Both the position numbers and the translations under genes were made by a program. A stretch of 64,000 nt of DNA from contig NZ_KI912151.1 of NCBI RefSeq assembly GCF_000517105.1, positions 1,000,125 to 1,064,124 of the forward strand, written 5' to 3'. Shown here piece by piece: positions 27,916 to 37,397 of this stretch (its first letter is position 1; each line of letters opens with the position of its first letter). This stretch comes from Fischerella sp. PCC 9605 (GTDB lineage: Bacteria; Cyanobacteriota; Cyanobacteriia; Cyanobacteriales; Nostocaceae). Below the pieces are notes generated by a model. It was given only the letters and a program-made list of their open reading frames with translations. It had not been told where the DNA came from and did not search any database.

Positions 27916-28452
27916 AACAAAACTCCTGAGTTAACAGTGAAACATGGGTACTGCCTTTGTTGGTTCCCCGTGTAGAATTTTAGGGCCAATAGGGACACAT
28001 CCGTTCTACGAAATCTGTCTTGAAAATAGGGGAAAGGGGAAAGGGGAAAGGGGAAGAGATTTTCATCGCCTCGTTGTGGGCTAATGCCCGTGGGGGTTTA
28101 GCTTGAAAATAGGGATTGGGGATCGGGGAAGATATTTTCAAGATAGATGTGAATTAAAGGCTGATCGCTGCTACCTTACCGTAAGCTTAGCAAAGCGCGT
28201 CCATGCGGCAACAATAGAAGTGGTGAGAAGCCTTTTGTTCTCACCACTTCTATTGTTCTGAGGGTTTATTTAGTAAGCAACCACAAAGCTAACTATCTTA
28301 AAAGTTGCTGTCAATTGAGGCAATGCAGAGAACTCTTCTGTTGCTTAGCGTCTAAATACAATATTACCCGCCTCACTAACCTGGAAATCAGTAGTGTTCT
28401 GTTATAACTACCTTCGGTTGTAAAATCGTGCTTTCAATTCATCTGTTAATTT
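27916..28452. other. Intergenic region with long hairpin
   Basis: Upstream of ppa. It contains GGGGAAAGGGGAAAGGGGAA repeats near 28028, and a perfect 20-bp hairpin at 28210-28257. No gene seen. Confidence 0.55.
28210..28257. repeat. Perfect 20-bp stem hairpin
   Basis: AACAATAGAAGTGGTGAGAA, an 8-base loop (gccttttg), then the exact reverse complement. Neither side has a T run of terminator quality. Confidence 0.85.
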
Positions 28453-28635
28453 TCACTTATTTTTGAGGTTGTATGTGAAGGATGGCTGGTTATTTGGAAC
28501 ATTGGTTGAAGAGTAATTAGCAATGACAAACAGGGGTACAGTCAAAGTTAACAGACCAATCAAAGTTCCCACAATGTCTGCCAAGCGATGAGAATACGTG
28601 TCGGATGAATCGGCAGACTGACTGTTTGAATCCAT
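28453..28635 (-). CDS. Small single-span membrane protein
   Basis: 60 residues. A polar N-terminus (MDSNSQSADSSDTYSHRL) precedes one hydrophobic helix (LADIVGTLIGLLTLTVPLFVIA) and a polar tail. I do not recognise a named family, though the pattern resembles small conserved cyanobacterial membrane proteins. No Shine-Dalgarno sequence. It is flanked on both sides by long gene-free stretches. Treat as likely but unproven. Confidence 0.55.
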   Translation of the reverse strand: MDSNSQSADSSDTYSHRLADIVGTLIGLLTLTVPLFVIANYSSTNVPNNQPSFTYNLKNK

Positions 28636-29066
28636 AAAAAATCAAGTTAGTTACATCAGTTGTAGACTGACTCTTTTTGAAGAGCCTAACTACTATTTTA
28701 GCTATTTTTTAACCGTAAATATTCTAGTCGTCAAGCATGGCACTCATTTTTGAAAGTATTATCCTAGTTTCTTAGGTCTGAAAAACTTGATACTAATTCA
28801 CCTTCCAAGATAATCATAATAACTGTGTAACTATTTTTGCAACATTTTCTGCTGTATCTTGTAATATCTGCATTCGGCATGGCTAAATTCCTGGCATCAA
28901 TAATTACATTTTTCAATTATTTTTGAGAGAAAAATGTAAGTGTATATACAGTATTTAACCTTGCAAAATATTATTAATAAAGCTTAGAGACATGCATTTA
29001 TTTTTTTGATACATCAGTTATATACCGAAAAAGCACTGGACATACATCGATATTTTATTGAATTAC

Positions 29067-29082
29067 TAAGTACTAGTACTTA
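29067..29082. repeat. 16-bp palindrome TAAGTACTAGTACTTA
   Basis: A perfect palindrome in AT-rich sequence. It could be a protein-binding site; it does not fit the LexA (RGTACNNNDGTWCB) or NtcA (GTAN8TAC) spacing. Confidence 0.5.
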
Positions 29083-29443
29083 AAATTTTAGTAACTTTGA
29101 TATAGTTTCTTTAATAAGAGTTTTTAGCCTATAGTAAATATAGATAAAAACCTTGTATTTAGAATTCTGACTCAGTGATTACACTCAAAAAATCTTCACA
29201 CAACGGGCAGTAATAAAATTAATAACCATAATTTTTTATTTTGTCAATCTGCAAATAGATAGATGAATAAAAAGTGAACTAAAGACAATTGATTATACTT
29301 GATCGAAAATAGGGACTAGGGGATAAACAATAGAGACAACAGAAAGAGTAATCTGCATCTTTCTAGGATATATACGGATTTTTTTCAGTAGTGAATCCAA
29401 AATTACAAAAGAAAAATTTCATCAACAATCAACCAACTAAAAC

Positions 29444-29475
29444 TAAAAAAACCGCCACTAGTAGAGTAGGGCGGT
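29444..29475 (-). terminator. Rho-independent terminator of the DUF362 gene
   Basis: Read on the minus strand: ACCGCC, a 13-base loop, GGCGGT, then TTTTTTT. It lies about 100 bases after the DUF362 stop. Confidence 0.75.
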
Positions 29476-29575
29476 CTGGTTAAGCAATCGGAGGGTATTT
29501 TCAGCTTACTCTGCTGATTTTGAAATTGTTGTAGCAGAGTATGCACTTATTGCCAACATTAGACGCTCAGTCCAG

Positions 29576-30547
29576 TTAACGTCTACCATAAGCGCTCATT
29601 GGTTCCTTAATAAATCGAATGTAAAGATGTTTGAACGTAGACTTAATCACGCGAGGCATACCAAAATCGATAGGAATAAACTTGTCCGGTAACAGCCAAT
29701 CATCTATTTGTAATAAGCTGGGATGCAAATGAGGATAATAGATAGCCTCTAGTTCTGGACAAACCCCCAGACGCATGGATGCAGCCACAGTGGGTACTTG
29801 TATGGCTGGCACATTGAGTATTTCTACTATTGCCCGATCTAAAGCAAATACATCTGTTGATGCCCCTAAAATACCTAGCGGACGTGGTTCACCGCCACTG
29901 GGACCATTTCCTTCATGACCGATGATGCCATCTAATATAGTCAAATTGGGGTTAATTGTCCTGGCAGTTTCTACTAACATTTCCCCAAATCTGTTTGCAT
30001 CTTTGCCAGCTTCCATGTGCCACCAAGCTTTCATTTTGCCAGGGACGCAACCAAACAGGTTTTTCACCCCTAAGGTAAGTACTAGTTGGACGTGAGATTT
30101 CACTTTGGGTAGATTAATCACCACATCTGCCTCCATTGCCTCTTTGGAGAGTAGCAGATGGTTAAACTCCTCACTGACAGTTTGGTAACGATGCCCGTGG
30201 AAATCGATAATTGGCAGATTGAGTTCTTCTATCATCGGCAAATAGCCATTTGCCACGGCTACTCCCCTAGCGCTGCCAAAAGCAGGACTGTCACCTAAAA
30301 ATGGCTTACCACCAGCCTCAATTACCATCTGTGCTACTGCATAAACCAATTCTGGGCGGCTGGTACACTCTTTATCAGGACGTGCGCCTGTTAGTAAATT
30401 AGGTTTAAGTAAAACGCGATTCCCTGGTTTAACAAACGCCGTCATTCCCCCAAATGGTTCCAGCAGCGTTTCTAAAGATTTCCGTAACGCCTCGCGTCCG
30501 TAGGAAGTAGCGCGGATTAAACTGACAGATGGTGTTTGAGTCTGCAT
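29576..30547 (-). CDS. DUF362-domain protein
   Basis: 323 residues. Marks of the family: VLLKPNLLTG, RPELVYAVAQMVIEAGGKPFLGDSP, VINLPKVKSHVQLVLTLGVKNLFG and ILDGIIGHEGNGPSGGEPRPLG. Some members carry a ferredoxin domain; this one has no cysteine cluster. Function is not established. Separated from upstream aspA by about 118 bases of heptad repeats. A clear terminator follows. Confidence 0.85.
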   Translation of the reverse strand: MQTQTPSVSLIRATSYGREALRKSLETLLEPFGGMTAFVKPGNRVLLKPNLLTGARPDKECTSRPELVYAVAQMVIEAGGKPFLGDSPAFGSARGVAVANGYLPMIEELNLPIIDFHGHRYQTVSEEFNHLLLSKEAMEADVVINLPKVKSHVQLVLTLGVKNLFGCVPGKMKAWWHMEAGKDANRFGEMLVETARTINPNLTILDGIIGHEGNGPSGGEPRPLGILGASTDVFALDRAIVEILNVPAIQVPTVAASMRLGVCPELEAIYYPHLHPSLLQIDDWLLPDKFIPIDFGMPRVIKSTFKHLYIRFIKEPMSAYGRR

Positions 30548-30665
30548 AGTGGTTAGTGGTTAGTGGTTAGTTAGTAGTTAGTGGTTAGTGGGAAAACAAC
30601 CAACAATCAACTACTATTTACCATCTAATACCTACTATCTACTATCTACTATCTACTAACTACAT
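30548..30665. repeat. STRR-type heptad repeats between aspA and DUF362
   Basis: (TTAGTGG)n on the left and (TACTATC)n on the right fill the whole spacer. Confidence 0.7.
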
Positions 30666-32081
30666 TTATTCGAGGGGTACAATTTGGCTCATTTGTTCTA
30701 AATTTAAAACTTTGGCTAATTCCGCCTCACTCATTAGCCCTTTTTCCAGTACAATCTGCCGCAGAGATTTGCCTGTTTCCAAAGATTCTTTTGCTACAGC
30801 TGCGGCATTCAAATAGCCAATGTGAGTATTTAAAGCTGTTACTAAAGCTAAACTGCCTTCCGCATATGCTAAACAACGTTCTCGGTTGGCAGTAATTCCT
30901 TGAATGCAGCGTTCGGTGAGTACGGCAATAGTATTACCAAGAATTTCGATGCTGTGAATTAAGTTATAGGCAATCAGTGGCATCATCACATTCAGTTCTA
31001 ATTGTCCTGCTTGGGCTGCCAGTGCGATCGCGCTATCATAACCCATTACCTGAAAACACACCATTGATGTCATCTCTGCCATGACTGGGTTATACTTACC
31101 CGGCATAATCGAAGAACCAGGTTGCACTGGTGGTAGCTGAATTTCTTTTAAACCAGTTTTCGGCCCGGAGTCCATCAATCGCAAATCGTGGGAGATTTTA
31201 ACCAGATCTTGGGCTAAGTTACGCAAAGCACCGGAAACATTGACAAATGGTGCCATACTCTGCATAGCTGCCATCAAGTGGGGTGCAGGTTGTAAAGGAG
31301 TGTTAATTAGTTCTGAAAGAGTTTCTACCACACGGGTGCGATATTGGGGATGGGTATTTAACCCTGTACCCGCTGCACTACCACCCAAACCCAGCACCAT
31401 CAAATCCCCACTAGCTGCGTAAATCCGATTTTGGTGTTCTGTGAGGATTTGCACCCAAGCACGAAAATTTTCACCCAAGCGCACAGGTACGGCGTCTTGC
31501 ATGTGGGTTCTACCAGAACGAACGATATCTTGGAATTCCGAGGCTTTTGCCTCTAATGCCGCGATCGCCGTCTCCAAAGCTGGGTGCAGTGTTCTGGACA
31601 ACGCCAATAAACCACCAATACGAATTGCTGTTGGAATCACATCATTGGTAGACTGCCCGTAGTTAACGTGATCATTGGGACTGACACGCTTGTAGTTACC
31701 TTTCTCATCGCCGAGAATTTCTAACGCCCGATTTGCTAGAACCTCGTTAATATTCATGTGATGAGAAGTGCCAGCACCAGCTTGATACACATCTACCACG
31801 AACTGATCGCGGAACTTGCCAGCTAGCACTTCATCCGCAGCTTGAATTATTGCCTGACTGATATCTTGGGGAATACAACCTAGTTCGCCGTTGACTATAG
31901 CCGTAGCTTTTTTAATCAAAACGCAAGCATCTACGTACGTAGGTAAAGGCTTAATACCACTGATGGGGAAGTTTTCTGTGGCACGTAGTGTTTGTATACC
32001 GTAGTAAACACTACTAGGGATTTGGCGATCGCCCATCGAATCGCGTTCTATTCTGGATTGGGAATTAGTTTGTTGAGTCAT
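30666..32081 (-). CDS. aspA: Aspartate ammonia-lyase
   Basis: 471 residues. Converts aspartate to fumarate and ammonia. Superfamily signature GSSIMPGKYNPV (KYN where KVN is usual) and the segments SRIERDSMGDRQIPSSVYYGIQT, GAGTSHHMNINEVLANRALE, GRTHMQDAVPVRLG and TALNTHIGY favour aspartase over fumarase C. The C-terminal extension KGLMSEAELAKVLNLEQM fits AspA. Upstream is pgsA in the divergent direction. Confidence 0.92.
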   Translation of the reverse strand: MTQQTNSQSRIERDSMGDRQIPSSVYYGIQTLRATENFPISGIKPLPTYVDACVLIKKATAIVNGELGCIPQDISQAIIQAADEVLAGKFRDQFVVDVYQAGAGTSHHMNINEVLANRALEILGDEKGNYKRVSPNDHVNYGQSTNDVIPTAIRIGGLLALSRTLHPALETAIAALEAKASEFQDIVRSGRTHMQDAVPVRLGENFRAWVQILTEHQNRIYAASGDLMVLGLGGSAAGTGLNTHPQYRTRVVETLSELINTPLQPAPHLMAAMQSMAPFVNVSGALRNLAQDLVKISHDLRLMDSGPKTGLKEIQLPPVQPGSSIMPGKYNPVMAEMTSMVCFQVMGYDSAIALAAQAGQLELNVMMPLIAYNLIHSIEILGNTIAVLTERCIQGITANRERCLAYAEGSLALVTALNTHIGYLNAAAVAKESLETGKSLRQIVLEKGLMSEAELAKVLNLEQMSQIVPLE

Positions 32082-32145
32082 AGCAATTTTAGATTAACAA
32101 TTGGTAATTGGTAATTGTTTTTCCCATTACCTAATTTAAAATCGC

Positions 32146-32721
32146 ATGACTTTACCTAATTGGATTACCTTCTCCCGCCTTTTGGGGTTGCCATTTCTGC
32201 TTTACGGTTTACATAACCCCACGCCAACAGCTAGGTGGGTGTGCTTGGCAATTTTTTTAGTTGCAGCTGGTACTGACTGGTTAGATGGTTATTTAGCGCG
32301 GAAACTCAATCAAATTAGTGACTTGGGTAAATTTCTCGACCCTTTAGTGGATAAATTGCTAGTACTCGCCCCATTACTAGCTTTTATTGAACTCGGACAA
32401 ATTCCGGCTTGGGGAGTATTTCTGATATTGGCGCGGGAATTAGCGATCGCAGGTTGGCGTGTCAATCAAACAAAAATTACTGGTGCAAATATTTGGGGCA
32501 AACTCAAAACTGTTAGCCAAATAATTGCGATCGCCCTTTTAATTGCACCCTTACCGGAAATCTGGAAAATTCCTTCCCTTATCGCTTTCTGGATTTCTGT
32601 CGCCCTGACGTTGATTTCTGGAGCAATTTATCTTTTACCGCAAACAAGCAGCATAAGTACCCCAAATGAAACAGATTCAAAGTCAAGCGAACGTAGAATA
32701 ATTGGTGGAGGTAATGCTTGA
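32146..32721 (+). CDS. pgsA: CDP-diacylglycerol--glycerol-3-phosphate 3-phosphatidyltransferase
   Basis: 191 residues, inner membrane, several helices. It makes phosphatidylglycerol-phosphate, precursor of the phosphatidylglycerol needed in thylakoids. The CDP-alcohol phosphatidyltransferase motif DG-x2-AR-x8-G-x3-D-x3-D is exact: DGYLARKLNQISDLGKFLDPLVD. N-terminus LPNWITFSRLLGLPFLLYG is typical. C-terminal ~25 residues are polar. Confidence 0.95.
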   Translation: MTLPNWITFSRLLGLPFLLYGLHNPTPTARWVCLAIFLVAAGTDWLDGYLARKLNQISDLGKFLDPLVDKLLVLAPLLAFIELGQIPAWGVFLILARELAIAGWRVNQTKITGANIWGKLKTVSQIIAIALLIAPLPEIWKIPSLIAFWISVALTLISGAIYLLPQTSSISTPNETDSKSSERRIIGGGNA

Positions 32722-32767
32722 TGAGAGGTTGCGTGATTTGTCAAATAGAGCCAATTAGGTGGCGCAG

Positions 32768-32863
32768 ATGGGCGGCGTAGTGATAGCAGTCAGCCGCAGT
32801 GCGACACACACGTTCACCATCGAACTGCCACCGGAACCACATCAACCTCTTGATCGGGTCTGA
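32768..32863 (+). pseudogene. Remnant of a histidine-kinase C-terminus
   Basis: A 31-codon open stretch, closed by a stop, reads MGGVVIAVSRSATHTFTIEL then PPEPHQPL. Histidine kinases often end in GG-x-I-x-V-x-S ... TFTIELP. The frame is stopped at 32756 just upstream, so only the tail would survive. The assignment rests on a short match. Confidence 0.3.
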
Positions 32864-33050
32864 CACGAATTGCAAAGGGAACTCTTAAATACGCTTAAAA
32901 ACGTGGGAATAAGGACGCTTGGTTTTTCGGCTCGTGTGCCTCTCAAAACAATTCTTTGTTCAAAGTGGGCTTTAAACCCACAACGCGCATTTTTTTCCTG
33001 TTAAGAGTTCCCCCTTTTTCCCTTTTGTAATATCCTTTTTATCGTTTCAA

Positions 33051-33398
33051 TCAGAATCCAAAACCTGTATCTAATAACTGCTGTACTTGTAGTTGTAAAG
33101 GTCGTATTTTACTTTGCACAATATCCCAAATAATCTCATCTTCCACTTGAAAATAGGTATGAGCAAGAATATCCCGTAAGCCAGCAATCTTACGCCACTC
33201 TATTTGAGGATGACGAGTACGTATATCTTGGGGAAAATTTTTCACAGCTTCCCCAATTACTAAAAGGTTAAAAATTACAGCATCAAAAGTACGTTCATCT
33301 GCAACAAACTCTTCAAAAGTCATACCTTGGGTGTAATGCAGTATTTTCGTACAACTCGAAACAATATCTTCTAAATACAACTTGAGATTACGTGACAT
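33051..33398 (-). CDS. hepT: HepT-like ribonuclease toxin (DUF86)
   Basis: 115 residues. HEPN-fold toxin with the RX4HXY catalytic motif as RDILAHTY, preceded by [17 protein letters not shown] typical of the family. The start codon overlaps the end of the antitoxin gene by 11 bases, the usual layout of MntA/HepT modules. In this type VII-like system the antitoxin AMPylates a tyrosine of HepT. Confidence 0.9.
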   Translation of the reverse strand: MSRNLKLYLEDIVSSCTKILHYTQGMTFEEFVADERTFDAVIFNLLVIGEAVKNFPQDIRTRHPQIEWRKIAGLRDILAHTYFQVEDEIIWDIVQSKIRPLQLQVQQLLDTGFGF

Positions 33399-33678
33399 AG
33401 ATTGCTTCTTGCTCTACAGTTTCACGAATTTGTGGCTTCAGAGCTTTCCAAGTCACCAAATCTACGCGAGTTCCCAACTGATCTTCTAAATATAATTTCA
33501 CGTCCATGTAGCGGTCAAAGGTTATCGGTGGCTCGAAATCAACCAAAATATCTACATCGCTATTGCATTGAGCTTCATCTCTAGCCACAGAACCAAACAA
33601 AGCTAGGGAATGAACACCTAAAACTCTCAAATTAGTCTTCAGATTTCTTAGAGTAGCAATTACTTTATCTCGTTGCAT
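33388..33678 (-). CDS. mntA: MntA-like nucleotidyltransferase antitoxin
   Basis: 96 residues from the ATG at 33678 (an in-frame ATG at 33690 is possible). Minimal nucleotidyltransferase with intact GSVARDE and [10 protein letters not shown] catalytic motifs, so it should be able to AMPylate HepT. Precedes hepT in one operon on the minus strand. Confidence 0.9.
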   Translation of the reverse strand: MQRDKVIATLRNLKTNLRVLGVHSLALFGSVARDEAQCNSDVDILVDFEPPITFDRYMDVKLYLEDQLGTRVDLVTWKALKPQIRETVEQEAIYVT

Positions 33679-33830
33679 ATAATTGACCAAGAGTTTTCAG
33701 CTTGGCATAAAAATTAATATTATCACATCATCCGATCGGGGCAAGAAGGGGTAAAGTTAACCTACCTTCTACCCTGAATCGAATATGCAAATTAAATGTG
33801 CTTTAGATGACAAATGCTATTAGCAATTAG

Positions 33831-34772
33831 CTATTGACTGTTCGCTTGCAAAATCTCCTCATCTACAGAAAAATCTATTTCTGCCTTATCTCGCTCTGAC
33901 ACCAAATAATCATTCTCGAATGAGTCTTTTAACCCCGAAATTAAATCATACTCGGGCTGCCAATCTAATTCTGTTATGGCTTTATTCACTGAGGCAAAGA
34001 AGTGCTGTGTCCGCAGGGGAAAAGCTTTGCGCTTGCCGAAATCAAACTTTTTCGGGTCGTAATGGACGATTTTGATTTCGTCAGGAGATTTGCCAGCAGC
34101 AACAGCGCACGCACGGGCTAAACCATCAAAAGTGACAAAGCGATCGCCAGAGACGTTGTAAATTTGCCTTAGCGCTTTAGAATTGCCCAAAACTTTGGTC
34201 ATAGCCCTGGCCAAATCTTTGACATGTCCTAGCTGGGTAATATGTAACCCATTGCCAGGAATGGGAATAGGGCGATCGCGCACAATTCGGTCAAAAAACC
34301 AAGCTTCCAAGTCGTTGTAGTTTTGGGGCCCGTAGATGTATGTGGGACGAATAGAGGTAAAGGGTATTTTTTGTTGTGTCAAGTAAGCTTCTGTTTCATA
34401 TTTACCCCGGTGGCGACTTTTCGGATCGATGGCATCGCCTTCGGTATGAGGCATTTGGTCTGATTTCAGATACACGCCAGCAGAACTCATGTAGATAAAA
34501 TTTTGCACGCGGTCTTGAAAAATTTCTGCTAGTGGTTGAGTATCAGTAAGTTCCCGCCCGTTATTGTCAAAAATGGCATCAAAATTTTCTTTAGACAGTT
34601 TTTCTTTGAGTTGGGTGGCGTCAGTGCGATCGCCCGTAATTTGTCCTACGCGCCCAACTGGTGCCGGACGATTGCCACGATTGAAAAGTACCACCTCATG
34701 TCCTTGCTGCACTAGCAGTTGAGTGAGGTAGACGCCAATAAATCGAGTGCCACCCATAATTAAAATTCGCAT
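33831..34772 (-). CDS. NAD-dependent epimerase/dehydratase, CSP41-like
   Basis: 313 residues. Extended SDR fold with the dinucleotide loop GGTRFIG (GxxxxxG), RGNRPAPV, YMSSAGVYLKSD, and RPTYIYGPQNYND. Sequence pattern fits the CSP41-type subgroup, whose plastid members bind and cleave RNA; the cyanobacterial role is not settled. The catalytic YxxxK is not obvious (SSAGVYLKSDQM, GKYETEAYL), consistent with this atypical subgroup. Located before the EPS genes but on the opposite strand. Confidence 0.83.
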   Translation of the reverse strand: MRILIMGGTRFIGVYLTQLLVQQGHEVVLFNRGNRPAPVGRVGQITGDRTDATQLKEKLSKENFDAIFDNNGRELTDTQPLAEIFQDRVQNFIYMSSAGVYLKSDQMPHTEGDAIDPKSRHRGKYETEAYLTQQKIPFTSIRPTYIYGPQNYNDLEAWFFDRIVRDRPIPIPGNGLHITQLGHVKDLARAMTKVLGNSKALRQIYNVSGDRFVTFDGLARACAVAAGKSPDEIKIVHYDPKKFDFGKRKAFPLRTQHFFASVNKAITELDWQPEYDLISGLKDSFENDYLVSERDKAEIDFSVDEEILQANSQ

Positions 34773-34794
34773 AAATCCCCAATTTTATGTCAGT

Positions 34795-34917
34795 TGCATT
34801 AGAGACTGGGTACTGGGGATTAGGGATTAGGGACTGGGGATTAGGGATTAGGGATTAGGAACCTAGTACCCAATCACCAATCACCAATCACCAATCACCA
34901 ATCACCAATCACCAATT
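34795..34917. repeat. STRR heptad array, two families
   Basis: (GGGATTA)n and (GGGACTG) on the left, (CACCAAT)n, about seven units, on the right. The two halves are partly complementary. They lie in the divergent spacer (34773-35077) between the CSP41-like and GT4 genes, which holds no gene. Confidence 0.8.
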
Positions 34918-35077
34918 TGAGATTATCAGCTTGCGGTATCTGTGGAACCTCTTTTGAGAGGATTGCGTCTTTTCTTAGGATATGGGGCATTTCCCATTTT
35001 TTTAATACAAAGGGAAACTTTTCAGTTAACCTCATAAGTTTGCTAAGTGTTTTCTACCTATCTAATTAAAGTTAGCT

Positions 35078-36223
35078 GTGCCCTTGAAATATGCTTTAGT
35101 GCATGAGTGGCTGACACCTAAAGCCACAGGCGGTTCAGAACTAGTAGTGCGGGAAATTCTGAACCATGTTGATGCGGACTTATACGCCCTCATCGATTTT
35201 GAATCTAGCAACCCGGAGAGTTATTTATACAAGCGTCAAATTGGCACGACGTTTCTTCAGCATTTCCCCTTTGCCCGCAGAGGTATACAAAAGTACTTGC
35301 CTTTTTTACCTTTAGCAATTGAACAACTCGATTTGCGGGCGTATGACATAATTCTCTCTTCATCCCATGCTGTTGCTAAAGGGATTCTCACTACTCCTGA
35401 ACAGTTGCATATTTGCTACTGCCACAGTCCCATGCGCTATGCCTGGGACTTAACGTTTGACTATCTACGCGCCAGCAAGTTGGGAAGTGGTTTACCTGGG
35501 TGGGCAACTCGATATTTATTACACAGTTTGCGTTCGTGGGATGTATTGAGTGCTAATCGTGTTGATTACTTTATTGCCAATTCCCAGCATACAGCTCGGC
35601 GAATTTGGCGCTGTTATCGACGCAAAGCAACTGTTATCTATCCGCCTGTTAATATCGAGAGTTTTCCTTTTTTGGCTGACAAAGAGGATTTTTATCTAAC
35701 TGTTTCCCGGTTGGTTAGTTACAAACAAGTATCTTTAATCGTCAGGGCTTTTAACCAAATGCAAAAAAAATTAGTAGTAATTGGTACAGGTTCAGAAATG
35801 AAAAAAATTCGTGAAATGGCAAACTCTAATATACAAATATTGGGGTGGCAACCTGATGAGGTTGTAAAAAAATATATGGCTCATGCTAAAGGTTTCGTGT
35901 ATGCAGCTTGTGAAGATTTTGGCATTGCCTTAGTAGAAGCACAAGCTTGTGGCACGCCAGTGATTGCTTATGGTGCTGGTGGTGCCAAAGAAACAGTGCG
36001 GGATATTCGCACGTGGGGAGAAACTGGAACGGGTATATTGTTTGAGGAACAAACAGAGGCGGCTTTAATAGAAGCCACAGAAACGTTTGAAACCTACAGA
36101 GGTAAGTTTAATCCCGAGTATGCGCGATCGCACGCCGCTCAGTTTCAAGCGCCAGTTTTCGCTCAGTGTTACCTAGAATTTTTACACAAGTGCATTGAAA
36201 AAAAATTTCAAAAGTCCGTGTAA
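35078..36223 (+). CDS. Glycosyltransferase family 4
   Basis: 381 residues with a GTG start at 35078 (VPLKYALVHEWL in frame). GT-B fold: N-terminal domain with ALVHEWLTPKATGGSELVVRE, C-terminal nucleotide-sugar domain with FYLTVSRLVSYKQVSLIV, and the EX7E motif in EDFGIALVEAQACGTPVIAYG. It probably adds a sugar to a lipid-linked exopolysaccharide unit. It precedes an initiating sugar transferase by about 100 bases on the same strand. Confidence 0.92.
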   Translation: MPLKYALVHEWLTPKATGGSELVVREILNHVDADLYALIDFESSNPESYLYKRQIGTTFLQHFPFARRGIQKYLPFLPLAIEQLDLRAYDIILSSSHAVAKGILTTPEQLHICYCHSPMRYAWDLTFDYLRASKLGSGLPGWATRYLLHSLRSWDVLSANRVDYFIANSQHTARRIWRCYRRKATVIYPPVNIESFPFLADKEDFYLTVSRLVSYKQVSLIVRAFNQMQKKLVVIGTGSEMKKIREMANSNIQILGWQPDEVVKKYMAHAKGFVYAACEDFGIALVEAQACGTPVIAYGAGGAKETVRDIRTWGETGTGILFEEQTEAALIEATETFETYRGKFNPEYARSHAAQFQAPVFAQCYLEFLHKCIEKKFQKSV

Positions 36224-36323
36224 GTTCTTTTTTTGCGTAGGCTTTTGGAAAATTGCTCCCAGAAGCACCTGCGTTTGGCTTTAAGATTGGGACTATGTGT
36301 GGTGTGGATTATTAAGGAGTATG

Positions 36324-37160
36324 ATGACTGCCCAGAGCTCACTCCTCTCCGGCAAGCGATCGCGTAGTGCATCCAGGACAGGGCGCTCTTTTTCTGATAG
36401 TGCCTCTGTGACTGAAGCACGTTTACAACCCGGTGAAGCTAGGTTGACGTGGATCGGGCGATCGCGTACATTCCTAAAACGCGGTCAATCCAGAAAGACG
36501 ACTCCCAGGTTTAAACCCAGAGGTTTGTCTTTTCAGGCTTTAAACGGAGAGTTTGCCAAGCGACTGTTTGATATTGTCTTTTCGCTCTCTGTACTAATTT
36601 TGTTTTCCCCCGTCTACTTAATTTTGGCCTCTCTAATTGCTTTAAGCTCAGAAGGCCCAATTTTTTATATCCAGGAACGGGTAGGTAAAAACTACAGGCC
36701 TTTTAATTGCATTAAATTCCGCACGATGGTGACTAATGCTGACGAAATACTCATGCAAATGATGGATACATCGCCTGAGATGCGGCACGAGTTTGAAAGC
36801 AATTTTAAGCTCAAGCATGACCCCCGGATTACAACAATTGGTAAATTTTTGAGAATTACTAGTTTGGACGAATTTCCTCAGTTCTGGAACGTCCTAAAAG
36901 GGGACATGAGTGTTGTTGGTCCGCGACCTTTGGTAACGGAAGAACTACCTAAATATGGTTGTCACATCGATCAGATTTTGACTATTCGACCTGGCATAAC
37001 TGGTTTATGGCAGGTCTCTGGACGCAATGACATTCCTTACCCTAGGCGAGTACAAATTGACCTGCATTATGTAAAATTCAGGAATTTTTGGCTCGATTTA
37101 TGGATAGTTTTGAAAACGATTCGTGTGGTCATTATGCCCAAAGATAACGGAGCTTACTGA
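36324..37160 (+). CDS. Polyprenyl-phosphate sugar transferase (WbaP-like)
   Basis: 278 residues from the ATG at 36324, four bases after AAGGAG; in-frame ATG at 36321 and GTG at 36297 are less likely. N-terminal ~75 residues are basic and polar, then one membrane helix (RLFDIVFSLSVLILFSPVYLI) and the Bac_transf catalytic part: KFRTMVTNADEI, ITSLDEFPQFWNVLKGDMS, VGPRPLVTEE, RPGITGLWQVSGRND. It loads the first sugar-phosphate on undecaprenyl phosphate for exopolysaccharide assembly. A terminator-like hairpin follows. Confidence 0.93.
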   Translation: MTAQSSLLSGKRSRSASRTGRSFSDSASVTEARLQPGEARLTWIGRSRTFLKRGQSRKTTPRFKPRGLSFQALNGEFAKRLFDIVFSLSVLILFSPVYLILASLIALSSEGPIFYIQERVGKNYRPFNCIKFRTMVTNADEILMQMMDTSPEMRHEFESNFKLKHDPRITTIGKFLRITSLDEFPQFWNVLKGDMSVVGPRPLVTEELPKYGCHIDQILTIRPGITGLWQVSGRNDIPYPRRVQIDLHYVKFRNFWLDLWIVLKTIRVVIMPKDNGAY

Positions 37161-37184
37161 AAAAGTACAAAACGCTGATTTACC

Positions 37185-37210
37185 GGGGCAGTTAATGCCC
37201 CAAAATTTTT
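37185..37210 (+). terminator. Probable terminator of the sugar transferase gene
   Basis: GGGGCA-gttaa-TGCCCC followed by AAAATTTTT, about 25 bases after the stop. Confidence 0.55.
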
Positions 37211-37397
37211 CAAAAGCAAGGAAGAAAGAAGTAGGAAATCTAGTTCATAAACTTTGAAAAAATATAGCCAAATCTACCCAAAATTCAAATTAATTTATTA
37301 TTGACAATTTATTATTCATAACTAACACCAATTTAAAAAATGATTGCGATAGATGGATTGACAGAACCCCGACAGAGACAGTCATTCCCAATCCAAA

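Larger units (their letters stand above)
28636..29575. other. Long AT-rich gene-free region
   Basis: 940 bases, the longest gap in the window. Strongly AT-rich with no ORF of coding character on either strand. It holds a 16-bp palindrome TAAGTACTAGTACTTA (29067-29082) and the DUF362 terminator (29444-29475). Confidence 0.6.

Noticed and set aside
29067-29082. LexA or NtcA site at the TAAGTACTAGTACTTA palindrome
   Set aside because: Half-site spacing does not match RGTACNNNDGTWCB or GTAN8TAC.
34795-34917. CRISPR-like short direct repeats
   Set aside because: Units are 7 bases in direct tandem without spacers, so this is an STRR array and not a CRISPR array.
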